The notes beneath the pieces are model-generated. The model did no database searches, had not been told where the DNA came from, and saw nothing but the letters and a program-made list of their open reading frames with translations. Both the position numbers and the translations under genes were made by a program. From Strongylocentrotus pallidus (lineage: Eukaryota > Echinodermata > Echinoidea > Camarodonta > Strongylocentrotidae), in contig JARBES010000113.1 in the NCBI GenBank assembly GCA_030265145.1, positions 1,573,700-1,598,753 on the forward strand: a stretch of DNA of 25,054 nucleotides, written 5' to 3'. Shown piece by piece: positions 1-9,098 of this stretch (its first letter is position 1; every line of letters begins with the position of its first letter).

Positions 1-245
1 TGCAGGGCATGGGTGCATTTACCCCCCCCCCCCCCCCCCCACCCCCTCAAATGGCAAAACCAGGGCCAAGATACTGTACATAGGGGAGAAAGAGAAATGC
101 AACATGAAGGGGCGGATGATACGACCCCCTTCCACATCCTCCTCTCTCTCTATATCCTCCCCCACCTCCCTCCCCCACCCCCATGACACCAGAACCCCTT
201 ACTTGCTGGACCAATGCTTTGCCGCTGCTGATGACATATAACACA
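1..245. repeat. C-rich low-complexity DNA with a poly(C) run
   Basis: An uninterrupted run of about 20 C near 21-40 is followed by C/T-rich sequence to about 182 (CTCTCT and CCCACC blocks). The minus-strand open frame here is glycine- and arginine-rich only because it reads poly(G). I see no gene. Confidence 0.85.
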
Positions 246-316
246 CAGTCATAGGTAAACAGTTGGTGACTAAATTCAATATCACCTTCTCATCTACTCG
301 CAAATGGCTACACACT

Positions 317-691
317 AGGTATGTCTTCATCAGCTCGAGATTGCCAAATAGCCTGCTATTTCTGATTTGGAAAATAATCCTGGAGTTACAAATTGCGTCT
401 TCATCAGCTCAAGACTCGACATCAAAACTTGAAACCAAGCTCAGGGAATTAGCTCAAGATATTTTGCTCAGCGTTCGCGCATAGTGCGTGTCTTCGGGCT
501 GGTGAGGATATCGGACAAATAGCGGAATATTTTGCAACTAGCCCAGGATATCTAGGAATGATTATCTCGCCCAAATATCCCGCTAATTGAAACTTCGGGC
601 TGATGAAGACGCAAATTAACTGGATAATTTGAAATCAGGATAATTGAAATAGCGGGATATTTGGCAATCTCAAGCTGATAAAGACAGGCCT
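317..691. mobile_element. Non-autonomous inverted-repeat element, 'TCTTCATCAGC' family, copy 1
   Basis: The left end reads AGGTATGTCTTCATCAGC and the right end, reverse-complemented, AGGCCTGTCTTTATCAGC. Both continue into TCGAGATTGCCAAATA-like sequence, so the terminal inverted repeats exceed 30 bp. The inside is modular: GTCTTCATCAGCTC recurs near 392-410, and a degenerate GATGAAGACGC lies near 602. Further copies occur in the opposite orientation at 10228-10594 and 17797-18230. No protein is encoded; the open frame at 263-484 is a by-product of the repeat. Superfamily not assigned. Confidence 0.8.
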
Positions 692-929
692 ATTATACAT
701 GTACGTCTTGTCTAAGGGAGCATCTTACACGAATCATTCAAACATGTTGATAAACAAACATGATAGGTAAGTTGTTTGGATTACATATAATCTGTGTATG
801 GTGGGGTAATTACTTTAACCTTGCTTTAACCTGCATAATCTACACTATCAGCTGAGAGTAAAATGGGTGTAGGCAGAGATAATATTACATAGAGTTAATG
901 ACCTCCTCTCCCTTAACTGATATCTATTT
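692..929. other. Unassigned AT-rich intergenic or intronic DNA
   Basis: I see no open frame of note, no repeat with a recognisable end and no convincing splice-site pair. Confidence 0.5.
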
Positions 930-1310
930 TGTGTTGAGAATCTCACTTTAACTGTGAAAACATCAATAAACAAAAGACAGGAGATTTAAGTAGTTTAGAA
1001 TTAGATTTAGAGTTATCTTCTGTATACTTGTATCAAATCATACACAGGGAGTGGAGAATGTGCATACATTGTGTGTGGGTAAGCCTGAATCCTATGACCG
1101 GGGTAATAATATATATATCTGTAAAGCGCTTTGAGAGGGTCTTCGGTCTTGAAAAGCGCTATATAAGAACTAGCTATTATTATTATTATTATATATATAT
1201 ATTGAGTTGAGAATCTCACTTTAACTGTGATCACATCAATAAACAAACAAAAAAGATATCTCAGTAGTTTAGAGTTATCTTTTTATAGTTACTTGTATCA
1301 AATATTTGTA
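930..1310. repeat. ~110-bp direct repeats flanking a retroposon tail
   Basis: The block at 930-1040 (TTGAGAATCTCACTTTAACTG ... ACTTGTATCAAAT) recurs at about 1203-1310. A third partial copy (AGAGTTGTCTTTTAATTACT ...) lies at about 1543-1583. Each full copy is around 100 bp, with indels and substitutions. Between the first two lies a retroposon tail. These are far too long for ordinary retroposon target duplications, so local tandem duplication is more likely. Confidence 0.7.
1071..1200 (+). mobile_element. SINE/LINE 3'-tail-like fragment
   Basis: The motif order is CTATGACCGGGGTAATAAT, then TGTAAAGCGCTTTGAGAG, then AAAAGCGCTATATAAGAAC, then (ATT)n and (AT)n. This ordering is typical of the 3' ends of LINE-mobilised SINEs in marine animals. 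A related tail ends the SINE at 4551-4730. The 5' part is missing or unrecognisable. The two overlapping open frames here are artefacts. Confidence 0.6.
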
Positions 1311-1325
1311 TTAGACCATGGCACC

Positions 1326-1968
1326 AGGGCCCGTCTTATAAAGAGTTGTGATTAATCACGACTTATTTGTGATTGATATCAACCGCAAATATGTTTATAT
1401 AAGAGATAGCGGACTGCAAAGTTGCGATTGAGTACAGAACTTGCGTTTGATTCGGATCAATCGCAAATATGTATATAAAGAGATAAAGGACTGCAAAGTT
1501 GCAATCAATTAGAGTGCTTGCGATAGATTCAGGACAATTAGTTTTGATTTAGAGTTGTCTTTTAATTACTTGTATCAAATTTATGTTTATCTGTTTAAAT
1601 ATTGATTTTAAAAAAGCAATTTGAATATCTGGGTGGAAAGGAAAGAATATTATTATTTTGTGATGGCCTGCTATCATGTCAATAGACCTCTTCAAAAATT
1701 GTTTCTTTATACAATGTCTTATCTAGTCTGTACGCTTCTTTCCCTGTACAATGACGCTTTATACAGTGTTTTTTTTTACAGGAGTTTCATATAATTTCCT
1801 ACAGTGTGAACAGGCTATGAGTAGTTTCATATATACTACTGATGCTGACTGGTTTGCTAAACAACCAGTCAGTAAAAAGTATATAAGAGATAGGGGACTG
1901 CAAAGTTGCGATTGATTACAGTACTCGCATTTCGGATTCAATCACAACTCTTTAGAAGACATGGCCCT
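1326..1968. mobile_element. Inverted-repeat element with internal units and exon-like cargo
   Basis: The left end AGGGCCCGTCTTATAAAGAG and the right end, reverse-complemented, AGGGCCATGTCTTCTAAAGAG continue into GTTGTGATT on both sides, about 28 bp of near-perfect terminal inverted repeat. Internal units of about 90 bp, centred on GGACTGCAAAGTTGC, occur at about 1407, 1489 and 1890. Between the second and third unit lies about 330 bp of different DNA (about 1540-1872). It includes a duplicate of the exon-like block at 2221-2313. This resembles a Pack-type element, but nested or adjacent insertions could give the same picture. Confidence 0.6.
1782..1871 (+). pseudogene. Exon-like block, copy 1, inside an inverted-repeat element
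   Basis: A T-rich tract ending TTTTTACAG precedes an open 90-bp block that would be followed by GTAAAA. Read in phase 1 it gives VSYNFLQCEQAMSSF, then IYTTDADWFAKQPVS. It closely matches the block at 2221-2313, with four substitutions in 90 bp, all of which change the amino acid, and the homology extends about 100 bp upstream into the presumed intron. Because it is enclosed by mobile-element ends I treat it as a displaced copy. Unlike the minus-strand exons, it shows no synonymous bias. The opposite strand is also open here, so coding is not proven. Protein family unknown. Confidence 0.35.
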
Positions 1969-2220
1969 GATGGAGACAAATACCTGTAGGGAAAGTGTTG
2001 CAAAACCAGCAGTATTTGCTTTGGTGTTTTTTCTAGCTTGCAGGTGTAAGGTTCTTCCAGAACTTCAGCTTTCAAAAAACTAAAGACTTTCAATACCAGA
2101 AATTCACATTTGCATTCCCCATGTCACTTATCTGACAAGAAATTGTATAAATCTCATTCACATGTCTTCAAAATTTGTATCTTTATACAATGTTGTTATC
2201 TAGTCTAGTTTTGTTTACAG

Positions 2221-2313
2221 GAGTTTCATATAATTTGCTACAGTGTGAACAGGCTGTGAGTAGTTTCATATCTACTACTGATGATGACTGGTTTGCTAAA
2301 CAACCAGTCAGCA
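2221..2313 (+). CDS. Candidate internal exon (plus strand), parent of the block at 1782
   Basis: This 93-bp open block follows GTTTACAG and precedes GTAATT. In phase 1 it reads VSYNLLQCEQAVSSF, then ISTTDDDWFAKQPVSS. Start and end phases both equal 1, so it could be added or skipped without shifting frame. The sister at 1782-1871 keeps both splice-like edges and about 96% identity, while the upstream intron-like DNA is much more diverged and has indels. I cannot assign a protein family, and no further plus-strand exon was found nearby. All differences between copies are non-synonymous, so either relaxed selection or chance openness remains possible. Confidence 0.35.
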
Positions 2314-2393
2314 GTAATTCACAAGGTCAGAGGTCAAGGTTTATTAAATGCTGATCCTGTGTAAACACTGGCAATCAAACAGAGTGATATCAA

Positions 2394-2636
2394 GGGGTCA
2401 GTGACACAAAGACGTAACTCCATTTTGGCCATTTTGAGAAAAAGTAGTTTATGTGTCACTGAGCACTAGGGTCTTAAGGAGTTTAAAGTCTATGTATCAC
2501 TAGCCATTGACTTCAATGAGGTATTGGGTGGAGTTGAGTCTTTGTGTTTTTTGGAAAGCCCACATTTTTTGAACATTTTGATATCAAATACTCATTTTGG
2601 CAAAATATGGAGCTACATCTTTGTGTCACTGAACCC
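2394..2636. mobile_element. 243-bp MITE with 4-bp TCAA target duplication
   Basis: The left end GGGGTCAGTGACACAAAGAC and the right end, reverse-complemented, GGGTTCAGTGACACAAAGAT extend with further matches for about 40 bp. TCAA occurs directly outside both ends (2390-2393 and 2637-2640), a clean target-site duplication. No transposase is present. The open frame at 2524-2772 runs across the right end and is not a gene. Confidence 0.85.
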
Positions 2637-2640
2637 TCAA

Positions 2641-3125
2641 TATAGACTCCTGTTTAACAACCTTTTGACCTCACAGTCAAGAAAAATATTCTCTAAGAAC
2701 CCTTTTTTGTTAAAGCTTGAAGGTTATGCTATGGATTATTTTACTGAGGAGTCAACAAAAATTGCCATATAGCTGAAGCCCTCACGTACATTAAATTTAA
2801 ATATTTCATGACTACTCATGGCCTTTTACATAATGAAAATAAGGAAAGGCTGATTTTATATATTTAAAACTTTATTCCCATTCCTGCATGGCTCATCAAC
2901 CCTTAAATATACATGCCATATATAGAGAGCAAAGTCCTGATGTTCAAGGAATTTGAGGACCAATTCATAGCCTTTCTAAATAAAATAATGAAAAACAGCA
3001 AAAAAGAACTTTTATTTCATGAATGTATTATTCTTAGTAATTCAACACAACATTCCTTGAAGTGGGATCCTACAAAAAAAAAGTTTGGCCCATTACAAAT
3101 AGTTTTTATTTACTGCAGGTATTCA
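2641..3125. other. Unassigned AT-rich DNA
   Basis: No repeat ends or credible exons were recognised. A plus-strand open frame at 2913-3224 runs into the tandem array that follows and has no recognisable domain. Confidence 0.4.
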
Positions 3126-3775
3126 ACACATCATTCTTTAAAATGGAACTATTTAAGGATGGGCAAGCGATATTCTCATCCCCTTAGAGAAGCTGTCAAG
3201 CTTCATACCAGTAATAAAACCTGACATGCACAGTAGGTCAGCTCTTTTCTTTATACACCTACATCTAACTCCTAAGGCATGTTCAGTTATGGCGCATTAA
3301 AAATGCTGCCAAAAACCACCGCAACTTATTTAACTAAGCATCCTTAGAAGTGGAACCATTTAAGGATGGAAAAAGCAATATGCTCATTCATTTTAACAAG
3401 AAAGCTGTTAAGCTTCATACCAGCAATACAATCTGATATCCACAGTAGACCAGCACCTTCCGTAAAACTCCTACTCTGAAGGTTTGTTCAGTTACGACGC
3501 ATTAGACCGCTGCCTAAAACCGCCACAGTTTATGCAACACAACAACCTTTGAACTTTTGAAGTGAATCTGTAGACCATTTAAGGATGGAAAAGGCGATGT
3601 GCTCATCCCCTTAAAGAAGTTGTTAAGCTTGATACCACTAATAAAACCTGACTTCCATAGAAGGTCAGCCCCTTCCATCTTACACCTCGTCTACGGTTTG
3701 TTCAGATATGGTGTATAAAACCGGTGCAAAAAAAATTCCTGCAGCTTTATGTGAAAATAAATGGCAACTGCGTTC
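3126..3775. repeat. Tandem array of ~207-219-bp units (about 3 copies)
   Basis: The marker ATTTAAGGATGG occurs at 3151, 3358 and 3577. Each is followed by a CTCATCCCCTTAAAGAAGCT-like block, then CAGTAATAAAACCTGA, then CAGTAGGTCAGC, then GGTTTGTTCAG. The units are strongly diverged from each other, so the array is old. The third unit is the leftmost part shared with copy B, where it reappears directly after the N gap at 11569. Confidence 0.75.
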
Positions 3776-4040
3776 AACGAAGGTCCTACGCTTTATAATC
3801 ACTGAGCTCTGTGTTATAACATACAGAAAAGTGAAGCAAAACACACGCCATCATAAAAAAACTGTCTCTGTTTACTGCATCATACCTGAACGGAGCTTCA
3901 TGCTCTTGAACTCTACACAGAGCATAGAATGATAAATCAATGTGTCTCTAAATGTCACAAGGAATGCGACTGCTTGGTGCCACCATCTTGCAGCCTGGAA
4001 CCCTATGACGAACACTGCACCATTTGTTTACGTCTGATTG
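3776..4040. other. Unassigned DNA inside copy A
   Basis: The sequence is conserved in copy B (11885-12140), for example GAACGGAGCTTCATGCTCTT and GGAATGCGACTGCTTGG. The open frame at 3708-3932 is not maintained in copy B. No function assigned. Confidence 0.4.
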
Positions 4041-4404
4041 TTAAACAGATATAGTGACAAGTCACAGGCTAGAAGCTCGCCCATGGTTTGTATTCCAGCA
4101 TCTTAGGGGGTATTCAACAAACATATCAGCCTTGAGAATAATATTCCATGCTTGTTTAGCAAACATTACATAGTACCTCATGCTAATGGTGACTGCATGT
4201 CACTGTATTTGTATTTGTATCATTAAACAGATAGAGTGACAAGTCACAGGCTCGAAGCTTGCCATGGTTTGTATTCCCATCTCTTAGGGGGTATTCAACA
4301 AATATATCAGCCTTGATGATAATATTCCATGCTTGTTTAGCCAACATTACATAGTACCTCATGCTAATGGTGACTCTCTGTGTATATGTGGAAATACAAA
4401 GCAT
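4041..4404. repeat. 182-bp tandem duplication found only in copy A
   Basis: Two units start at TTAAACAGATA (4041 and 4223) and run through GACAAGTCACAGGCT, GGTTTGTATTCC, AGGGGGTATTCAACAAA and TAGTACCTCATGCTAATGG. Copy B has one unit (about 12148-12310). The minus-strand open frame at 4183-4542 is only partly in frame with its copy-B counterpart: the middle matches but both ends shift frame. I do not call it a gene. Confidence 0.8.
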
Positions 4405-4550
4405 GGGGGTCTTCAGAAGAAGAAAATACCAAGAGCAAATTCTCCCAGAGAAGGGTATTGTCAACCGTACCATATTTTGAAGAATACTTCCGATATGCAA
4501 AATCACTTTGGTGTACCCAAACAAATTATGGGGTGCCATCAAGCAATATT

Positions 4551-4730
4551 ATACACTCCACCCAGGTGAAGTAAATGGGTACCTGGTAGGAATTTATTCC
4601 TTGAAATGTTAGAGCACCGTATGGCAGCCGTGCTAAAGCCAGGGTAATAATCGGGAGCGCCAGGATGGTCAAATCTGACTGACATGATGATGAGCGCTAT
4701 ACAAGAACCCACTATTATTATTATTATTAA
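4551..4730 (+). mobile_element. SINE-like retroposon, present only in copy A
   Basis: Motifs in order are CACCCAGGTGAAGTAAATGG, GTACCTGGTAGGAATTTATT, GGCAGCCGTGCTAAAGCC, AGGGTAATAAT, GAGCGCTATACAAGAACCC and (ATT)n. The 3' tail matches the 1071-1200 fragment in style. Copy B runs straight from CAAGCAATATAAACAGGG to CAGTACCTTTTG at about 12466-12512, lacking the element, so it is an insertion difference between the copies. No clear target duplication was found, perhaps because the insertion point is A/T-rich. Confidence 0.75.
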
Positions 4731-4734
4731 GGGA

Positions 4735-6900
4735 AAATAAAAACATGTACCTTTTGATAAAACTAGTTATATAATATACGCATGAAGATTTCTTTACACT
4801 TCCTGTTTGTAAAGTGCACATATCATTTCACCTGTACATGTACATGTAGTCCCATTTACGCGTATCCATGTGCAGTGCCTGTGCCTGTAAGTGATTTTCA
4901 GCACAAGTTCTTAATTTATCAATTTGATGATTAACAGCCTCACAATACATATTTTAAATGCAGCACTGTAACAGAACCTATCAAAATAAGTTCTATACAT
5001 TTAGTTTCTTGTGCAATACACAGGCATGACCTGAAATCAACTTTATCAACTTTTTTTCCAACATTGACTACTGGCTTTAAAGCTTCTAGGCAGCGTTGGT
5101 AAAGCTCGCTAGAGCTGATGAAAGCTACTCACATCACGCTATACCCATTAGCATGTCTAATATGGCCTGCCTGCCTGTCTGGCTAGCTGCCTGCACGGCT
5201 AGCTCTATGGCTTCTATACATGAGTTGACTCCCTGATTTATTGTTTCTAAAATCAAGCTCTTGACTTTGATCCACAGGAGTGATGCAGAGGGACCTTCTC
5301 ACACCTTGGGAATAGACTCTAGCGATATAACCGTGTTGGTTATTAACTTTATTATAGAGTGGGCGTTAAAGGTAAGAAGGATTGCATATAAAGCTTTGCT
5401 TTGAAGAAAAAATGAGAAAACTGAAACACAGATTACTTAAAAACAAAACAAAACAAAACAAAGCAAAAATCACACATACATGTACATGTAACAACAAGTA
5501 CTATAGATTTGAAAGATTTGATTTTCTCTATTAAGAATACAACTGTTCTTTATTTGTAGAAAAAATATCTACCCGGTAAGCATTTCTATTTGTTCCTTAA
5601 TTATTTGCCTATAAAGAGAAATGATGGATTGTACATGTCATACTGAGTTTAAAAGTACATGAATAATTATGTGATAGTGCAAATATTACAAGTGGCTGTG
5701 CAGGACAACTTTTAAAGCATTAAAAAGAATCATTATACATCAAAAATAGCAGAGTGATAGTGCAGGTTCTCAACGGGCACTATTTCAAAGAGTTTATAAA
5801 GACCAACATGATTTGTTTATAATGAATACTGATTGAGACATTTCACAAGAAGACGACAGACACCAAGTTGTTAGCACCTACCTTAGTGTTAAGCTGTCAT
5901 TACAGGGGGATTAGTAAAGGGAAAATGATGCCATTATTATTTATGAGTAAGGAGTTAGGGTGTTACACAAGAATTCTACACAGAAACAAAAGAAAAATAT
6001 GTGTCAGTTATACAAAATAAAAAAAAATAAAAAAATTAAAAATAGGTAATGCCCTGGAGAAAGGAGGCAAAGTTTGTTGCATATCTTCTTTTTTCATTAG
6101 TGTGATATATTTAAAAAATCAGGCCAAATTTTCAGGAACCAAACTAAAAAATGGACATGAAACAGAATTTCTCCCTGAATTACCAGTATTAAACAGGTAT
6201 ATTAGATAATTTGCACCCAACTTTGTTTTGATCATTCGATCCAGAGTATTGATATTCTGCTCTGCATTATAATAATCATAAAAACATAAATTTATCTAAA
6301 TTAGATGTTAAATCAGTACAAGTACAGTGTAGGTAAGCATTTTCTAAGTAATGAGGGGATACAGTTATCTAAATTAGATATTAAGCTAGTAGATCTACAT
6401 TTTAATAGTGGGTACATGTAGGGCCTATCAAATGAATAAATAAATATTAATTCATACGAGGGAGAGGAAAACCAAATAATCTGTATTGGGGTAGGTACAT
6501 GTAGACTTGCAGGCAAATTTCAACATACACTGTACACCAGGTAGAATCGTTAGAAATTATTAGCTAAGTATAAAGTGACACTTCTGAATATATAGTGCTT
6601 ATCAAAAAAGTGTACTGAGCTTTGGCATCACATGATGACAAAGTCATAATAAATGTGACCTTGCAATATTTCTCATGGTAAATTTTTGTCTAATGATACT
6701 CTTCTCTGGATTTTTTTCTGTCAATGATGACCGAGCACCGGGATTTTTTTATAAATATCGTCAAAGTTCTAACCTAGATAAGATGGTAAACAAGAATGTG
6801 TACATGTACATCTACATGTAGGTATTCATTTAGTGATTAATATGATCAAAAAAATGATCTAAACAGACACTTAGTGGTTATGGGCTATTAACATCATTAT
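4735..6900. other. Intron-like DNA of copy A with a strongly conserved stretch at 5060-5380
   Basis: This AT-rich DNA aligns with 12500-14700. The stretch 5060-5380 is the most conserved between copies. It holds a GCCTGCCTGCC microsatellite (~5165-5195) and, on the plus strand, a short open block (5280-5371) bounded by TTGATCCACAG and GGTAAGAAGG. The open frame in that block (SDAEGPSHTLGIDSSDITVL...) is lost in copy B through a 5-base length change, so I do not call an exon. ACATGT repeats lie at about 4837-4854. Confidence 0.5.
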
Positions 6901-6945
6901 TAAATGCCATCAACATTCTAATCTACAGTGTAATTAAGATATTAA

Positions 6946-7310
6946 ATCCCCTCTAAAGTGTTGGGAGCCCCAACATTTTGATGGCAAAATTTCACTTAAA
7001 TTGTATCATAATGTGAAAGAGGATGTCATTTAAGACACATTTCAGCAAGGATTTTCAACAAATGTGTTTCAAGTTGAATATTGATGAAAGAATACAAAAT
7101 TAGGCTTAAGTTTCTGCATACAACAGAAAACCTAAATTATGTATTCTTTTACCCATATTTGTCTTCAAACACATTTGGGGAGGGGGGGGGGGAATCTTTG
7201 CAAAAGTGTGTCTTAAATGACATCCTCGTTCACATTATGAGACAATTTAAGCGAAATTTTGCCATCAAATTTTCATGCAAACTTGGGGCTCCGAACACTT
7301 TAGAGGGGCT
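6946..7310. mobile_element. Long-armed foldback MITE between TTAA sites (complete copy)
   Basis: TTAA lies at 6942-6945 and 7311-7314. The left end ATCCCCTCTAAAGTGTTGGG matches the right end, reverse-complemented, AGCCCCTCTAAAGTGTTCGG. Complementarity continues, with mismatches, for about 170 bp per arm (for example ATGTCATTTAAGACACA against its reverse complement near 7208-7224), so most of the element can fold into one hairpin. A G-rich loop (GGGGAGGGGGGGGGG) lies near 7178-7192. Copy B has only the right-arm remnant at about 15184-15268. The open frame at 7081-7314 is an artefact. Confidence 0.85.
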
Positions 7311-7436
7311 TTAAACAATATTTAGTGATTAATATGATCAATGGGGTTATCTAAATAGACATTTAGTAGTAATGGGCTATTACATTTCTCTTTTTTTAAA
7401 TAAATAGAATATAAAATGTAAATGTGAGCATATTAC

Positions 7437-7556
7437 CTTTCCAGAAAGCCTGTTAACACTGACATCACAGGTAGTTAGCTTAACACTGGCAGCCGTTTGC
7501 TGGGTTGCAAACACGATGAAACCAAACCCGGCAGACTCCAACTGACATGTTACTAT
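7437..7556 (-). CDS. Internal coding exon, copy A (unidentified host gene)
   Basis: On the minus strand GTTGTATCGCAG precedes 120 open bases followed by the donor GTAATA. The 40 codons are phase 0/0. The peptide starts IVTCQLESAGFGFIVF, continues ATQQTAASVKLTTC and ends DVSVNRLSGK. The copy-B exon (15395-15514) has 4 differences in 120 bp: 3 synonymous and one Thr/Ser, with both splice sites kept. That pattern suggests selection on the protein. The peptide is beta-strand rich. Joined after the 22700 exon it resembles the start of an immunoglobulin-like fold (PPKF...IVTCQ), but the usual Trp is absent, so the family is uncertain. The protein probably spans many small exons, and nothing here shows its ends. 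Confidence 0.65.
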
Positions 7557-7590
7557 CTGCGATACAACAAATGGAAAATACAAGGTTTAA

Positions 7591-7954
7591 AGCATCGTTT
7601 AACAATGTTAAATCTGAGATGCATGGCCCTACGTGTTATCAGTGTCTGTGTTATGGTGTAATATTGAAGCCCTAAAAAACTGCGCTTCAATATGATCATG
7701 AAGTGCCTCAAAAAAGTAAAAATCTTTGAGTGACCGGTTTTACCATACCGCACTTGTTTCCCCCAAAAGACTGTAGTGTTATGAACACCGTTAGGAAAAA
7801 GCTAAATTTGATTTTGATTTCCAATCATAATCAGACAGGCGATCGGCTTGTAAAAGTCATGGGGTTCCTGACTAACCTAAAGGTATCTATCATTGCAGCA
7901 TGAGCTAAATCCAGGATTTTGTTTCAGAATCGGAGACAAAGTTACCCAATCCCT
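7591..7954. mobile_element. TTAA-flanked MITE, 'GTAACATTG' group, in copy A
   Basis: TTAA lies at 7587-7590 and 7955-7958. The left end (AGCATCGTTTAACAATGTT) and the right end, reverse-complemented (AGGGATTGGGTAACTTTGTC), are degenerate inverted repeats. Orthologous copy in B: 15549-15884. A diverged third copy lies at 22183-22555. Shared internal blocks include CTCAAAAAAGTAAAAATCT and GACCGGTTTTACCATA. The short open frame at 7553-7753 lies in this repeat and is not a gene. Confidence 0.75.
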
Positions 7955-8327
7955 TTAAAGACATCATAGCAAGCAATACAGACACACTGATGCCTTTCCT
8001 CTTGCACTCATTAGAGTAATTGCAAGAATGAACAGGAAGCTAAAATTGGACAATATAAACCCAAGCTATAGGGAACAAAGCTCACGCAAAAACCCTGGAT
8101 GTGATTGGTTGCTGGAAATTTTAAAAATAGTACATGGAGATGTAATGTCAGCTATTGTTTTATGAGAACTTGCTGTTGCCCAATCATATTTTTATTTATT
8201 AACCCTACCTATTGGAACTCATAGGCTCCTGTATTAATCATACCAGAATGATAACAAATTAGTAGTCTAATGGTTAAGTCACCATAATCCCTAAACAATT
8301 ACAAAAATTTCTTTTCTTCAGATTTCT

Positions 8328-8510
8328 GTTAAAACCCATCTGCTCTAGTTTGGCCAGGAGGGATTAGACCTCCCTGCAAGGTCACTGACAGGTGGTATCT
8401 CATCAACTCAGCTCTCAATAACATAAGAAAAATAGGATCATGGGGGACCAACAGGCACTGTTTGATATATAGAGGGCGCAAGTAGTGCAGTGGGGCTTTA
8501 AGTATTTTGG
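8328..8510. mobile_element. ~180-bp segment present only in copy A, probable repeat insertion
   Basis: Copies A and B align up to CTTCAGATTTCT (8327; 16287) and again from ATCATGAATAAC (8513; 16308). Between these, A has about 180 bp containing GGCCAGGAGGGATTAGACC and TAGAGGGCGCAAGTAGTGCA, and B has about 20 unrelated bases. The right part (GCGCAAGTAGTGCAGTGGGG ... TTTAA) looks like a repeat end. No target duplication was resolved. Confidence 0.45.
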
Positions 8511-8639
8511 GATCATGAATAACCTACATGTACTACACAATAGCACACATACATGTACATTTGTATTTTAAAGAAAACAGGACTTCTAGAAAGTTGTTCA
8601 TTTCAAGATGTGATCCAAGATGGAAAGCAGTATCCCATC

Positions 8640-8662
8640 ATGTACATGTACATGTACATGTA
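8640..8662. repeat. ACATGT hexamer repeat
   Basis: About four tandem ATGTAC units. Similar short runs lie at about 4837-4854, 16070-16088 and 18392-18412, and single ACATGTA motifs occur throughout the window. Confidence 0.8.
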
Positions 8663-8910
8663 GCTGTATAGACTGTAATCAGTCAACATCCATCCCATGA
8701 GATGAGATGTTAGTTTGATGTCTTCACTCTGGTATGAGGGGAAAGCAGAGGTTCAGAAAGACCAGATGGAATGTGCTTTAGGTGCATTCTGGATACCTAG
8801 AAATCCAAGATGGTTTTGATGAAGATGGTGTCTGTTGGTTTGATAGACTCATTCATATAGATCTACTAGAGATGTTAAATCCATAAATTCCCTTAAATAG
8901 AGGTTCATGC

Positions 8911-9098
8911 AGGAAAAAAATACCCTTAAAAAGATTTGGGGGCTACTTTTCAAGCTTGCTTGCATGAAAATAACACTCTTTAATTTGTTTTGCATTGAAC
9001 TCTATGCAATTTTTTGGGGGCTCTTTTACAAGTTTCAGGGGCTCTTTTTGGCATTTCAGGGGCTAATTCGCCCGAGCCCCCATGTATCTTTTTCACTG
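8911..9098. mobile_element. 188-bp insertion with 9-bp target duplication, copy A only
   Basis: GGTTCATGC occurs at 8902-8910 and 9099-9107, exactly flanking DNA that is absent from copy B (about 16665-16680, AGAGGTTTAAGCCATTTTC). The body contains a ~27-bp mini-repeat: AGGGGCTCTTTTT/GGGGGCTCTTTTAC separated by CATTTCA/AAGTTTCA, ending in GCCCGAGCCCCCATG. No terminal inverted repeats are obvious. Family unknown. Confidence 0.75.

Noticed and set aside
47-244. Glycine-rich minus-strand open frame
   Set aside because: Produced by the poly(C) and C/T-rich low-complexity DNA.
4183-4542. 119-residue minus-strand open frame, matched in part by 12287-12538
   Set aside because: Only the central part stays in the same frame in the two copies, and the ends shift. 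It spans a tandem duplication boundary and shows no domain.
5280-5371. Plus-strand exon with CACAG and GGTAAGA edges
   Set aside because: A 5-base length difference in copy B puts a stop in the frame, and no neighbouring plus-strand exon was found. Kept as a finding, not a gene.
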